From Streptomyces cinnamoneus (GTDB lineage Bacteria; Actinomycetota; Actinomycetes; Streptomycetales; Streptomycetaceae): a stretch of 64,000 nt of DNA. Of the stretch, positions 48,608 through 58,959 are shown piece by piece. A program made the translations under genes and the position numbers. The stretch lies in contig NZ_BMVB01000007.1 of the NCBI RefSeq assembly GCF_014650495.1, positions 124,001 to 188,000 of the forward strand. The letters run 5' to 3'. The notes below the pieces were generated by a model. It ran no database searches. It was not told where the DNA came from and saw nothing but the letters and a program-made list of their open reading frames with translations. Every line of letters begins with the position of its first letter. Positions within the stretch are counted from its first letter, which is position 1.

Positions 48608-49402
48608 GTGAGCGCGGGCGCGGAGAGCGGCGTGGAGCAGGTGCTGCGCCAGGTGGCGCCCGGCCGGTACGACACGTACGAGGCGCTGTTGGGCGCCCTC
48701 GCCGAGGGCCGGGTCTGGATGCTGCTGTGGCACGGTCAGGCCGGCTCGCCCGACGCCCAGTACGGCAACATGGAGGTCGACGGCCTCGGCTACGCCCCCT
48801 GCGTGACCTCCGCCCAGGAGCTCGCCGCCAGCGGCTGGAACCGCGCCCACGAGGTGGTCTCCGGCCGGGCCGTCGCCGCCTCGCTCTACCCCGACCGCTG
48901 GGGCCTGTGGCTCAACCCGCACGCCCCCGGCGGCGGCGTCGGCATCCCCTGGGCCGACCTGCGCCGCATCACCGCCGGCCTGGACCGGCTGCCCGCCGGG
49001 CCGCTGCTGCTCAGCGAACCGGCCGTGGACATCCCGCAGTTCTACGCCCTGCTGGGGCAGAACGCCCACCGCACGCCCGCCGTCCGCGCGCTGCGCCGCG
49101 CCTGGGTGCAGCCCGCCCTGGGCACGCCGTACCTGGCCGTCGGGCTCGACCTGTACGACACCTCCGCCGCGGCCGTGGAATCGGTGCGGCTGATGATGCA
49201 GCAGTCCGTCGGAGTGGTCCCGGAGGGGCTCCCGGTCTCGACGGTGTCCCTCGCGGACGAGTACGACCCCGTGGCGATGTGGATGCGGGCCAACGCCCGG
49301 CCGTTCTTCGACCGCGACGCCTACGGCGGCACGGCCGCCCCCGCGCCGGCCGCCGGCTACGGCTACCCGCCGCAACAGGGGTGGCAGGCGGGGACGTACT
49401 GA
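48608..49402 (+). CDS. SseB family protein (copy 2)
   Basis: 264-residue paralogue of the previous gene. It shares the two-part SseB layout, with YEALLGALAEGRVWMLLWHG near the start and MWMRANARPFFDRDAYGG near the end, parallel to DRVRPFYDRDL in copy 1. A Gly/Ala/Pro/Tyr-rich tail (about 240-264) is extra. GTG 48608 was chosen, with AGAGGCGG upstream. In the same direction as copy 1 with 72 bases between, so probably one transcript. Function unknown. Confidence 0.85.
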   Translation: MSAGAESGVEQVLRQVAPGRYDTYEALLGALAEGRVWMLLWHGQAGSPDAQYGNMEVDGLGYAPCVTSAQELAASGWNRAHEVVSGRAVAASLYPDRWGLWLNPHAPGGGVGIPWADLRRITAGLDRLPAGPLLLSEPAVDIPQFYALLGQNAHRTPAVRALRRAWVQPALGTPYLAVGLDLYDTSAAAVESVRLMMQQSVGVVPEGLPVSTVSLADEYDPVAMWMRANARPFFDRDAYGGTAAPAPAAGYGYPPQQGWQAGTY

Positions 49403-49440
49403 CCCGTACGCCTCGCCGCCGCCCCGCTCGGGGCGCCCGG

Positions 49441-49455
49441 ATGTCCGTATAACGG
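49441..49455. repeat. 15-bp dispersed element, copy 2 (possible operator)
   Basis: Identical to 33479-33493. Here the palindrome extends to TCCGT-ATA-ACGGA, and it lies about 330 bases before the transporter operon. Confidence 0.5.
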
Positions 49456-49598
49456 AAGCCCCCTACGCACATCACGGTTGCGCATCCTTTGCGGATGAGG
49501 TCTGGCGGGTGATCGCAGGGGCGTTGAAGACTCCCGCCAACAAGGGCCGAGGCCCCTGCGTACGACTCGCTCCGCCGTGCCGCCGCTCCGCCGTACGA

Positions 49599-49694
49599 CC
49601 TGCTCCGCGTGTTCGTCCCGCACCTTCGCACCTGCTCCGCGTGTACATCCCGCACCGTCGCACCTGCTCCGTGTGTACGTCCTGCACCTCCGCA
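49599..49694. repeat. Imperfect tandem repeat, 32 bp x 3
   Basis: Three adjacent 32-base units (49599-49630, 49631-49662, 49663-49694), each beginning CCTGCTCCG(C/T)GTGT and ending in CGCA, differing at a few positions. A unit length not divisible by three argues against a coding role. They lie 90-185 bases before the transporter operon. Confidence 0.8.
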
Positions 49695-49782
49695 CCACTC
49701 GCACCTGATGTGAACCAGCCGCGTTCCGCACGCGGCGTGCGTCGGGCCGGCCTCCTGCCGGTCGAGAGGGGTCCACCAGACG

Positions 49783-50781
49783 ATGACGGCACCACTGCAC
49801 GACACGAACGCGGCCGAGACCGCAGCCGTCGATGTCGCCGCGGGCGTCCCCGCGAAGGCCATCGAGGGCCGTTCCCCCTGGCGTATCGCCTGGATCCGGC
49901 TCAAGCGCGACAAGGTGGCCCTGACCGGCGGCATCGTGGTGCTGCTGCTCATCCTCGTCGCGATCTTCGCGCCGGTGATCGTGGGGCTCCTCGGGCATCC
50001 GCCGAACGAATTTCATGAAGAAACGATTGATCCGCTGTTCAGCACCCCCAAGGAGGCGTGGGGAGGCATCAGTTCGGACTTCCTCTTCGGCGTCGAACCG
50101 GGCAACGGCCGCGACGTGTTCAGCCGCGTGGTCTACGGCGCCCGGGTCTCGCTGCTCGTGGCCTTCCTGGCGGCGGTGGTCGCCGTGGTGATCGGTACGG
50201 TGCTGGGCATCGTCGCCGGCTACTTCGGCGGCTGGATCGACGCCGTCGTGAGCCGGGTGATGGACCTGCTGCTGGCCTTCCCCCAGCTGCTGTTCATCAT
50301 CGCGCTGGTGTCCGTCGTCCCCAACTCGCTGTGGGGGCTGTCGGGTTCGGGCGTCCGCATGGCCGTGCTCATCGCGGTGATCGGCTTCTTCGGCTGGCCC
50401 TACGTGGGGCGCATCGTGCGCGGCCAGACCCTCTCGCTCAGGGAGCGCGAGTACGTCGAGGCGGCCCGCAGCCTGGGGGCGGGGCGGCTGTACATCCTCT
50501 TCCGGGAGCTGCTGCCCAACCTGGTGGCGCCGATCACCGTCTACGCCACGCTGATGATCCCGACCAACGTGCTCACCGAGGCCGCGCTGAGCTTCCTCGG
50601 TGCGGGCGTGAAGCCGCCCACCGCCTCCTGGGGGCAGATGCTCTCCAAGGCCGTCTCGACCTACGAGGCCGACCCGATGTTCATGATCATCCCCGGCCTG
50701 GCCATCTTCGTCACCGTGCTGGCCTTCAACCTCTTCGGCGACGGCGTGCGCGACGCGCTGGACCCGAAGGGCTCGCGCTGA
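49783..50781 (+). CDS. Peptide-type ABC transporter permease, OppC/DppC-like
   Basis: 332-residue inner-membrane permease, first gene of a five-gene importer. The N-terminal cytoplasmic helix (RIAWIRLKRDKVALTGG) and first transmembrane segment match the OppC N-terminal domain; the BPD_transp_1 region (about 115-320) includes the EAA loop REYVEAARSLGAGRLYILFRELLPN that docks with the ATPases. About six transmembrane helices are visible. It begins the operon, before the binding protein, which is less common than binding-protein-first order. Peptide is the expected substrate class; nickel or sugars are alternatives in this family. Confidence 0.93.
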   Translation: MTAPLHDTNAAETAAVDVAAGVPAKAIEGRSPWRIAWIRLKRDKVALTGGIVVLLLILVAIFAPVIVGLLGHPPNEFHEETIDPLFSTPKEAWGGISSDFLFGVEPGNGRDVFSRVVYGARVSLLVAFLAAVVAVVIGTVLGIVAGYFGGWIDAVVSRVMDLLLAFPQLLFIIALVSVVPNSLWGLSGSGVRMAVLIAVIGFFGWPYVGRIVRGQTLSLREREYVEAARSLGAGRLYILFRELLPNLVAPITVYATLMIPTNVLTEAALSFLGAGVKPPTASWGQMLSKAVSTYEADPMFMIIPGLAIFVTVLAFNLFGDGVRDALDPKGSR

Positions 50782-50882
50782 CGCGCGCCCGCCCCGCACC
50801 GCCTGTGCACGCCGCCCCTGTCGATCCGTCAGGAGGGCGTTCCCGACATCCGCCGGCCCGTTTCCCGGGCGGCGACAATCAC

Positions 50883-50888
50883 GGAGGT
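50883..50888 (+). promoter_or_regulatory. Ribosome binding site deciding a TTG start
   Basis: GGAGGT nine bases before TTG 50898. No ATG or GTG lies between it and the signal peptide of the binding protein. Confidence 0.7.
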
Positions 50889-50897
50889 CGCGACATC

Positions 50898-52673
50898 TTG
50901 ACACACCGGAGTTCATCGAGGCGCAGACTGGCCGCCGGGGCGGCCCTCGTGGTCGCGGCCCTGGTCGGCACCGCCGCGTGCGGCGGCGGGGGCAGCAGCA
51001 AGAAGGAGGGCAAGGACGGCAAGGCGGCGGGCTTCAACGCCGCCGTCGACAAGCTGGCCGGCGCCTCCGACAAGAAGGGCGGCGAGCTGAAGTTCATCGG
51101 CACCCAGGACGCCGACAGCTGGGACCCCCAGCGCGGCTACTACGGGTTCATGTGGGACTTCGCCCGCTACTACACCCGCACCCTGGTGACGCCCAAGCCC
51201 GCCCCCGGCGGGGAGAGCTCGACGGTCGTACCGGACATGGCCACCGACACCGGCCGGATCTCCGCCGACAAAAAGACCTACACCTTCACGCTCCGTGACG
51301 GGCTGACCTGGGAGGACGGCCAGCCCATCACCGCGCAGCACATCAAGTACGGCATCGAGCGCACCTGGGCCACGGACAAGATCTCCGGCGGCCCGCTGTG
51401 GCTGATGCAGGTCCTGGACCCGGACAAGAAGTACAAGGGCCCGTACAAGGACGAGAGCAAGGACAAGCTCGGGCTGCAGGCCATCGAGACGCCCGACGAG
51501 AAGACCATCGTCTTCAAACTGCCCAAGCCCAACGGCGACTTCCTGCAGATGCTGGCCCTGCCCGCGGCGTCCCCCGTGCGCCCGGACAAGGACACCGTCG
51601 AGAAGTACGGGCAGAAGCCCTTCTCCAGCGGCCCCTACAAGTGGGTCTCCTACGAGCCCAACAAGGGCCTGGAGCTGGTGCGCAACGACAAGTGGAACCG
51701 TGACTCCGACCCGGTCCGCAAGGCCCTGCCGGACAAGATCACGGTCAAGCTCACCACCAACGCCGACGACATGGACAACCGTCTGATCGCCGGCGACTAC
51801 GACCTCGACCTCAACGCCACCGGCATGGGCTCGGCCGGCCGGCAGAAGGCCCTGCAGTCGGCCAAGGCCAACGTCGACAACCCGCAGACCGGCTTCATCC
51901 GCTACGCGGCCTTCCCCAAGACCGTCGCGCCCTTCGACAACGAGCACTGCCGCAAGGCCGTCATCCTCGCCGCCGACCACACCTCGCTGCAGACCGCCCG
52001 CGGCGGCCCCGAGGCGGGCGGTGACATCGGCACCAGCATGCTGCCGCCGGCCGTCAAGGGCTACGACCCCGGCTACGACCCCTTCCAGCTCAAGCAGGGC
52101 AAGCCCGACGAGGCCAAGGCCAAGGAGGAGCTGAGGGCCTGCGGCAAGCCCGAGGGCTTCAAGACCACGATCGCCGTCCGCAACAACAAGCCGCCGGAGA
52201 TCGCCACCGCCGAATCGCTCCAGGCGTCCTTGAAGAAGGTCGGCATCGAGGCCCAGATCGACCAGTACGACGGCGCCCAGTCCACCGGCATCATCGGCGC
52301 CCCCAAGAACGTCAAGGCCAAGAACTACGGCATCATCATCATGGGCTGGGGCGCGGACTTCCCCAGTGGTCAGGGCTTCCTGCAGCCCATCGCGGACGGC
52401 CGCTTCATCCAGGAGAGCGGCAACCAGAACTACCCCGAGCTGAACGACCCCGAGGTCAACAAGATCTTCGACCGGGCCATCGCGGAGACCGACCCGGCGA
52501 AGGCCGGGAAGATCTACCAGGAAGCCAACAAGAAGATCACCGAAGGCGCCTGGTACCTGCCCTTCACCTACGAGAAGAACATCATCTGGCGCAGCTCCCG
52601 GCTCACCAACGTCTACACGGCCGACTCCTACAACGGCCGCTACGACTACGCCTCCCTCGGTGTCGTCAAGTGA
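50898..52673 (+). CDS. Peptide-type ABC transporter substrate-binding lipoprotein
   Basis: 591-residue family 5 extracellular binding protein. The signal peptide runs to the lipobox GTAAC followed by GGGGSS. Family segments include the early YTFTLRDGLTWEDGQPITAQHIKYGIERT and, late, the region MGWGADFPSGQGFLQPI. The start is TTG 50898, placed by GGAGGT upstream. It lies between the two permease genes. A strong hairpin after its stop could allow more binding protein than permease to be made. Ligand is probably an oligopeptide; this cannot be proven from sequence. Confidence 0.93.
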   Translation: MTHRSSSRRRLAAGAALVVAALVGTAACGGGGSSKKEGKDGKAAGFNAAVDKLAGASDKKGGELKFIGTQDADSWDPQRGYYGFMWDFARYYTRTLVTPKPAPGGESSTVVPDMATDTGRISADKKTYTFTLRDGLTWEDGQPITAQHIKYGIERTWATDKISGGPLWLMQVLDPDKKYKGPYKDESKDKLGLQAIETPDEKTIVFKLPKPNGDFLQMLALPAASPVRPDKDTVEKYGQKPFSSGPYKWVSYEPNKGLELVRNDKWNRDSDPVRKALPDKITVKLTTNADDMDNRLIAGDYDLDLNATGMGSAGRQKALQSAKANVDNPQTGFIRYAAFPKTVAPFDNEHCRKAVILAADHTSLQTARGGPEAGGDIGTSMLPPAVKGYDPGYDPFQLKQGKPDEAKAKEELRACGKPEGFKTTIAVRNNKPPEIATAESLQASLKKVGIEAQIDQYDGAQSTGIIGAPKNVKAKNYGIIIMGWGADFPSGQGFLQPIADGRFIQESGNQNYPELNDPEVNKIFDRAIAETDPAKAGKIYQEANKKITEGAWYLPFTYEKNIIWRSSRLTNVYTADSYNGRYDYASLGVVK

Positions 52674-52740
52674 CAGTCCGTCCGCTCCACCGGCGCACCC
52701 GCCGCTAGGCCCGAAGGGCAGGTGAGGGCCGCTGCGCGGC

Positions 52741-52777
52741 GGCCCGGGGCGGCCCCCCCTCGGGGGAGCCCCGGGCC
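52741..52777 (+). terminator. Intra-operon hairpin after the binding protein gene
   Basis: GGCCCGGGGC (52741-52750) pairs perfectly with GCCCCGGGCC (52768-52777); the 17-base loop can form a further C/G stem. It lies 67 bases past the stop and 18 bases before the next permease start. It may act as a partial terminator or protect the upstream message. Confidence 0.7.
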
Positions 52778-52795
52778 ACCGCCGGGCCGACCGCA

Positions 52796-53794
52796 GTGTT
52801 CGCTTACATCGTCCGACGGCTGATCGCCGTCATCGTGATGCTGCTCGTGGTCACGCTGGTGACCTTCGGCATCTTCTTCGCGATCCCCAAGCTCACCGGG
52901 GCCGATCCCGCCGCTCTGTACGTCGGCAAGCAGGCGGACCCGGCGACCATCGAGGGCATCCGGGAGAAGCTGGGCCTCAGCGACCCGATCCTCGTGCAGT
53001 TCTGGCACTTCGTCTCCGGCATCCCCGCCGGCCGCGACTACTCCGGCGGCGGCAGCTCCGTGCACTGCGACGCGCCCTGCTTCGGCTACTCCTTCCGCAC
53101 CGAGCAGGCCATCTGGCCCGTGCTGCAGGACCGGCTGCCGGTGACCCTCTCGCTCGCCGCGGGCGCCTGCGTGCTGTGGCTGGTGGGCGGCGTCATCACC
53201 GGCGTCGTCTCCGCGCTCAAGCGCGGCAGCCTGTGGGACCGGGCGGCCATGACCGTCGCCCTCGGCGGCGTCTCCCTGCCGATCTACTTCACCGGCCTGC
53301 TCTCCCTCGCCGTCTTCTCCTACGGCCTGGGCTGGCTGGACGGCGAGTACGTCGACTTCGCCGAGGATCCGGGGCAGTGGTTCGCCGGCCTGATCCTGCC
53401 CTGGGTCACCCTCGCCTTCCTCTACGCGGCCATGTACGCCCGCCTCACCCGGGCCACCATGCTGGAGATCCTCGGCGAGGACTACATCCGCACCGCCCGT
53501 GCCAAGGGGCTGCGGGAGCCGGTCGTCATCGGCAAGCACGCCATGCGCTCCACGATGACCCCCGTCCTCACCATCCTCGGCATGGACCTCGGCGCCCTCG
53601 TCGGTGGCGCGATCCTCACCGAGACCACCTTCAACCTGCCCGGCCTCGGCCAGGCGGCGGTCAAGGCGATCGGCGACCGCGACCTGCCGCTGATCCTCGG
53701 GGTGACGCTCATCGCCGCGACCGCGGTCGTCGTCGCCAACCTGGTGGTGGACCTCCTGTACGCCGTGATCGACCCCCGAGTGAGGCTCTCATGA
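52796..53794 (+). CDS. Peptide-type ABC transporter permease, OppB/DppB-like
   Basis: 332-residue permease partner of the first gene. It opens [23 protein letters not shown], the usual OppB first helix, with the ADP-like loop [25 protein letters not shown] and the EAA loop [24 protein letters not shown]. Six transmembrane helices are visible. The start is GTG 52796 with only a weak ribosome site, so it may depend on local structure after the hairpin. A CDAPC pair in the periplasmic loop (about residues 88-92) is not usual. Its stop overlaps the ATPase start in ATGA. Confidence 0.92.
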   Translation: MFAYIVRRLIAVIVMLLVVTLVTFGIFFAIPKLTGADPAALYVGKQADPATIEGIREKLGLSDPILVQFWHFVSGIPAGRDYSGGGSSVHCDAPCFGYSFRTEQAIWPVLQDRLPVTLSLAAGACVLWLVGGVITGVVSALKRGSLWDRAAMTVALGGVSLPIYFTGLLSLAVFSYGLGWLDGEYVDFAEDPGQWFAGLILPWVTLAFLYAAMYARLTRATMLEILGEDYIRTARAKGLREPVVIGKHAMRSTMTPVLTILGMDLGALVGGAILTETTFNLPGLGQAAVKAIGDRDLPLILGVTLIAATAVVVANLVVDLLYAVIDPRVRLS

Positions 53795-54873
53795 CGACCG
53801 CACCCACCGCGGGAGGGGCGCCCACCTCCTTCCTCGAAGTGCGCGACCTGCGCATCCACTTCCCCACCGACGACGGTCTCGTGAAGTCCGTCGACGGGCT
53901 CTCCTTCCGGCTGGAGAAGGGCCGCACCCTCGGCATCGTCGGCGAGTCCGGCTCCGGCAAGTCGGTGACCTCGCTGGGCATCATGGGCCTGCACACCGTC
54001 GGGCAGTACGGGCGGCGCAAGGCCCGCATCTCCGGCGAGATCTGGCTCGACGGCAAGGAGCTGATGAGCGCCGACCCCGACGAGGTGCGCCGGCTGCGCG
54101 GCCGCGAAATGGCGATGATCTTCCAGGATCCGCTGTCGGCCATGCACCCCTACTTCACCGTCGGCGCCCAGATCGTCGAGGCGTACCGGGTCCACCACGA
54201 CGTCGACAAGAAGACCGCCCGCACCCGTGCCGTCGAACTGCTGGACAGGGTCGGCATCCCGCAGCCCGACCGGCGCGTCGACGACTACCCGCACCAGTTC
54301 TCCGGCGGCATGCGCCAGCGCGCGATGATCGCCATGGCGCTGGTCAACAACCCCGAGCTGCTCATCGCCGACGAGCCGACCACGGCCCTGGACGTGACCG
54401 TGCAGGCGCAGATCCTCGACCTGATCCGCGACCTGCAGAAGGAGTTCGGCTCCGCCGTCATCGTCATCACCCACGACCTGGGCGTCGTCGCCGAACTGGC
54501 CGACGACATCCTGGTGATGTACGGCGGCCGCTGCGTCGAGCGCGGCCCCGCCGAGCAGGTCTTCCACGCGCCCCAGCACCCCTACACCTGGGGCCTGCTC
54601 GGCTCCATGCCGCGCATCGACCGCGAGCAGACCGAACGCCTCATCCCGGTCAAGGGCTCCCCGCCCAGTTTGATCAACGTGCCCGACGGCTGTGCCTTCA
54701 ACCCGCGCTGCCCCTACGCCGACCTCCCCAAGGGGGGCATCACCCGCACCGAGCGCCCCGAGCTGCGCCCGGTGCCGGACGCGGGGGACGGCCGGCCGCA
54801 CCTGACCGCCTGCCACCTGCCGCAACAGGACCGCACGCGGATCTGGAACGAAGAGATCGCGCCCAAGCTGTGA
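53791..54873 (+). CDS. Peptide-type ABC transporter ATP-binding protein, OppD/DppD-like
   Basis: 360-residue ATPase. Walker A is GESGSGKS, the signature is [12 protein letters not shown], Walker B is [12 protein letters not shown] and the switch histidine lies in VITHDLG. The C-terminal oligopeptide-transporter extension has the cysteine-rich [11 protein letters not shown], which in DppD/OppD relatives can bind an iron-sulfur cluster. ATG 53791 overlaps the upstream stop; the gene's end overlaps the next reading frame. It should pair with the following ATPase. Confidence 0.94.
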   Translation: MTTAPTAGGAPTSFLEVRDLRIHFPTDDGLVKSVDGLSFRLEKGRTLGIVGESGSGKSVTSLGIMGLHTVGQYGRRKARISGEIWLDGKELMSADPDEVRRLRGREMAMIFQDPLSAMHPYFTVGAQIVEAYRVHHDVDKKTARTRAVELLDRVGIPQPDRRVDDYPHQFSGGMRQRAMIAMALVNNPELLIADEPTTALDVTVQAQILDLIRDLQKEFGSAVIVITHDLGVVAELADDILVMYGGRCVERGPAEQVFHAPQHPYTWGLLGSMPRIDREQTERLIPVKGSPPSLINVPDGCAFNPRCPYADLPKGGITRTERPELRPVPDAGDGRPHLTACHLPQQDRTRIWNEEIAPKL

Positions 54874-54884
54874 AGGAACCGGAG

Positions 54885-55928
<1,044 letters not shown>

Positions 55929-56054
55929 GGGCCGTGCCAAGCTGACTTCCGATGCCCGTGACAGCAATCCGGCACACGTGAGCACCGCGAGAGGGGAGGG
56001 TGCAGAGTCGGCGCGTCCGCTGGCAGAGGGCTCGCGCGTGCGAAGGGACGGCTC

Positions 56055-57602
56055 ATGGCACTCTCCCGCCCGACCCGGCACCACTCCATACGCAGGACCC
56101 GGCAGCGCGTCGTGCGCCGGGCCCGGCAGCACCTGATACGCCCGGCGCGGCGCCGCCTCCTCCACCCGGCCCGGTGCCGGCCGGGGCGCTGGTTCCTCGC
56201 CCTGGCCACCGCGGCGGCGTCCGTCTTCGTGCTGGTCTCCAGCCCCGTCACCGCCCCGGCCGCCACCCTCCCCGCCCCCGGCGCGGCGGGCATAGGCGAC
56301 CCGTACTTCCCCGGCCTCGGCAACGGCGGCTTCGACGTCCGCCACTACGACCTGGACGTCGGCTACGCCCCCGACACCGGCCGGCTCGACGGCCGGGCGA
56401 CGCTCACCGCGCGGACCACACGGAGCCTGTCCGCCTTCAACCTGGACCTGCAGCAGCTCAAGGTCACCTCGGTCGAGGTGAACGGCCTGCCCGCCGCCTT
56501 CACCCGCGAGGGCGGCGAACTGAGGATCCACCCGGTGATCCCGCTGCCCCAGGGCCGCACCTTCACCACCACCGTCGTCTACGGCGGCGTACCCCGCCCG
56601 CTCAGCGGCCCCATCGTCTTCGGCTCCAAGTACGGCTGGATGAAGACCAAGGACGGCGTCTTCGTCGGCTGCGAGCCCAACGGCGCCTCCACCTGGTTCC
56701 CGGCCAGCGACCACCCCACCGACAAGGCGACCTTCGACATCCGCATCAGGGCCCCCAGGGGACTGACCGCGGTCTCCAACGGCCGGCTGCTCGCCACCCA
56801 CGAGCGGGGCCGGACCACCGTCGCCCACTGGCGGGAGTCCAAGCCCATGGCGCCCTACCTGGCCACCGCCACCATCGGGAAGTTCGACGTCAAGAAGGGC
56901 ACCACCCCCGGCGGCATCCCCGTCTACGTCGCCACCGACCCCGCCCTGGCCGGCGGCCTCGACTTCTACGGCATCACGGCCGAGGCCACCGACCACTGGT
57001 CGAAGGTCTTCGGCCCGTACCCCTTCGAGGAGACCGGCGCCGTCGTCGACGACATGCCGGAGGCGGAGTTCTCGCTGGAGACCCAGACCAAGCCCGTCTT
57101 CTCGGCCGTGCGCGACGAGTCGACCGTCGTCCACGAGCTGGCGCACCAGTGGTTCGGCGATTCCGTCTCGGTGCGGCAGTGGAAGGACATCTGGCTCAAC
57201 GAGGGCTTCGCCACCTACGCCGAGTGGCTGTGGGACGAGCACAAGGGGCGCAGGACCACCCACCAGTCCTTCCTGGCGGCGTACCAGGAGCACAAGCCCG
57301 ACGACCCCTTCTGGAAGATCAACATTGCCGATCCGCAGCGCGACACCATGTTCTCCCGGGCCGTCTACTTCCGCGGCGCGATGACCCTGCAGGTGCTGCG
57401 CGAGCGGATCGGCGACCGGGCGTTCTTCCGGCTGCTGCCGCTGTGGACCAAGCTGCACCGGCACGGCAACGTCCGCACCTCCCAGTTCACCGGGCTCGCC
57501 GAGGCGGTCTCCCGCAAGGACCTCGGCGATCTCTTCGCCACCTGGCTCTCGCGCCCCGGGCGGCCGCCGCTGCCCGCGCCCGGCGGCGGCGCCCGCAGGT
57601 AG
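56055..57602 (+). CDS. Secreted M1 family metallopeptidase
   Basis: 515-residue exported zinc aminopeptidase-like enzyme. Zinc ligands are H360 and H364 in HELAHQ and E383 in WLNEGFATY, with the standard spacing. A beta-rich N-terminal domain (about 75-260) precedes the catalytic domain; the large C-terminal domain of APN-type enzymes is absent, as in other short secreted streptomycete members. The clear GAMEN exopeptidase motif is not seen; the position reads DDMPEAEFSLE. The N-terminus is unusual: about 45 residues with some fifteen arginines before the hydrophobic signal segment. ATG 56055 has AAGGGACGG upstream. Function in peptide nutrition is likely; it follows the peptide importer. Confidence 0.9.
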   Translation: MALSRPTRHHSIRRTRQRVVRRARQHLIRPARRRLLHPARCRPGRWFLALATAAASVFVLVSSPVTAPAATLPAPGAAGIGDPYFPGLGNGGFDVRHYDLDVGYAPDTGRLDGRATLTARTTRSLSAFNLDLQQLKVTSVEVNGLPAAFTREGGELRIHPVIPLPQGRTFTTTVVYGGVPRPLSGPIVFGSKYGWMKTKDGVFVGCEPNGASTWFPASDHPTDKATFDIRIRAPRGLTAVSNGRLLATHERGRTTVAHWRESKPMAPYLATATIGKFDVKKGTTPGGIPVYVATDPALAGGLDFYGITAEATDHWSKVFGPYPFEETGAVVDDMPEAEFSLETQTKPVFSAVRDESTVVHELAHQWFGDSVSVRQWKDIWLNEGFATYAEWLWDEHKGRRTTHQSFLAAYQEHKPDDPFWKINIADPQRDTMFSRAVYFRGAMTLQVLRERIGDRAFFRLLPLWTKLHRHGNVRTSQFTGLAEAVSRKDLGDLFATWLSRPGRPPLPAPGGGARR

Positions 57603-57641
57603 CTTGTCAGGGACACCGTCCGCGGCGAGTAAGAATGTCGC

Positions 57642-58310
57642 GTGCTCACCGATCTGTTCAGTCCCTCCGTCCAGCACTCGCTCGACCTCGCCGGGATCTT
57701 CGTCTTCGCCATCTCCGGCGCGCTGCTCGCCGTCCGCAAGAACTTCGACGTCTTCGGCATGGCGGTCCTGGCAGAGGTCACCGCGCTGGGCGGCGGGCTG
57801 TTCCGGGATCTGATCATCGGTGCCGTGCCGCCCGCGGCCTTCACGGACCTGGGCTACTTCCTCACCCCCCTGGTGGCCACGCTGATCGTCTTCTTCCTCC
57901 ACCCGGAGGTGGAGCGGATCACCAAGGCGGTGAACGTCTTCGACGCCGCCGGCCTCGGGCTCTTCTGCGTCGCCGGCACCGTCAAGGCGTACGGGCACGG
58001 GCTCGGCCTCACCTTCGCGGCGACCCTCGGGCTGGCCACGGCCGTCGGCGGCGGCGTGCTGCGCGACGTGCTCGCCCACGAGGTGCCCTCGCTGCTGCGC
58101 TGGGACCGCGACCTGTACGCTGTGCCGGCCATGGTCGGCTCCACCATGGCCGCGCTGCTGATCCACTACGGCGCCCTCAACGTCACCACCAGCATGCTCT
58201 CGGCCGCCACGGCGTTCGTGCTGCGCCTGCTGGCCATGCACTACAACTGGCGGGCCCCGCGCGCCTGGCACCGGCGCAGCGCGGCGACCGAGGATCCTAC
58301 TGCCGGGTAA
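57642..58310 (+). CDS. TRIC/UPF0126-type membrane protein
   Basis: 222-residue membrane protein with two repeats of three helices and a final helix, the layout of bacterial TRIC (UPF0126, YadS-like) cation channels. The repeated glycine motif appears as ALGGGLFRDLIIG in the first repeat and AVGGGVLRDVLAHEVP in the second. GTG 57642 was chosen, with no rival. In other bacteria some members affect glycine or other small-molecule handling, so the ion role is not certain here. It lies 39 bases after the M1 gene and is convergent with the TIGR03086-type gene. Confidence 0.88.
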   Translation: MLTDLFSPSVQHSLDLAGIFVFAISGALLAVRKNFDVFGMAVLAEVTALGGGLFRDLIIGAVPPAAFTDLGYFLTPLVATLIVFFLHPEVERITKAVNVFDAAGLGLFCVAGTVKAYGHGLGLTFAATLGLATAVGGGVLRDVLAHEVPSLLRWDRDLYAVPAMVGSTMAALLIHYGALNVTTSMLSAATAFVLRLLAMHYNWRAPRAWHRRSAATEDPTAG

Positions 58311-58377
58311 TCAACGGGCGTAACGTTTCCGCGCCCTCGGCGCCCCACGCCGCCGTGGCCCCGGCGGGCGCGCGCGG

Positions 58378-58959
58378 CTAGACCGTACGGCCCAGCCAGG
58401 CCGCCAGCCGCGCGTACGCGTCCGCCCCCTCGGGCGCCGGCTGCACCGGCCCGAACGGCACGCCCTCCCCGCGCCGCCCGGCCGGTACGAACTCCCGCGC
58501 CCAGCCCAGGGCGAGCTCCGCGAGCTCCTGGTCGAGGGGGAGCGGGTGCCCCACGGCCTGCGCGAGGTCCCCTGTGTGGGCCACCGTCTCCAGCACCATG
58601 CCCGACGTCAGGAAGACCCGGCCCGGGAACGTCCCCCACGGCAGCTCCAGCACCCGCTCCAGCGCCGCGTCGTCCGCCCACGCGGCGGCGAGGCGGGCCC
58701 GGGCCTCGTCGTAGGCGCGTCCCCAGCCGTTGTCCGGCACGCCGGCCGGCGGCTCGCCCCACGCGACCTCGCCCGTCTCGCCGATCACCGCCCCGTCCTG
58801 CACGCCGGAGACGAGGTGCGCGAGCAGATCGCGCACGTCGAATGCGGCGCACGGCGTCGGGTCGCCGAGCCGGGCGGCCGGCACGGCGGCGACGAGCGCC
58901 GCCAGCTGGGCGGTGGCGCGGTCGACGAGGGGACGGGGGTCGAAGGCGGTGGTGGTCAT
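58378..58959 (-). CDS. TIGR03086-type metal-binding protein (DinB/mycothiol fold)
   Basis: 193-residue four-helix-bundle protein of the TIGR03086 group, related to mycothiol-dependent maleylpyruvate isomerases. It opens FDPRPLVDRATAQLAALVAAVP, has PCAAFDVRDLLAHLVSG (the first metal-binding His region) and VLETVAHTGDLAQAVG (the second), usual for the family. ATG 58959 has AAGGAG upstream. It is divergent from a WYL regulator with 177 bases between starts, which could control it. Activity unknown; the partner thiol would be mycothiol in actinobacteria. Confidence 0.88.
   Translation of the reverse strand: MTTTAFDPRPLVDRATAQLAALVAAVPAARLGDPTPCAAFDVRDLLAHLVSGVQDGAVIGETGEVAWGEPPAGVPDNGWGRAYDEARARLAAAWADDAALERVLELPWGTFPGRVFLTSGMVLETVAHTGDLAQAVGHPLPLDQELAELALGWAREFVPAGRRGEGVPFGPVQPAPEGADAYARLAAWLGRTV

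Larger units (their letters stand above)
49403..49782. other. Gap between sseB pair and the peptide transporter operon
   Basis: 380 bases, no credible gene. It holds copy 2 of the 15-bp element (49441-49455) and a three-unit 32-bp tandem repeat (49599-49694), and should contain the promoter of the ABC transporter operon. Minus-strand open frames across the repeats are repetitive and arginine-rich and look like shadows. Confidence 0.6.

Noticed and set aside
49599..49694. CRISPR array
   Set aside because: Units are directly adjacent with no spacers and no cas genes are present.
49363..50916. 517-codon minus-strand frame across the 32-bp repeats
   Set aside because: Opposite the permease gene; the repeat part gives repeating Arg/Cys text, not a protein domain.
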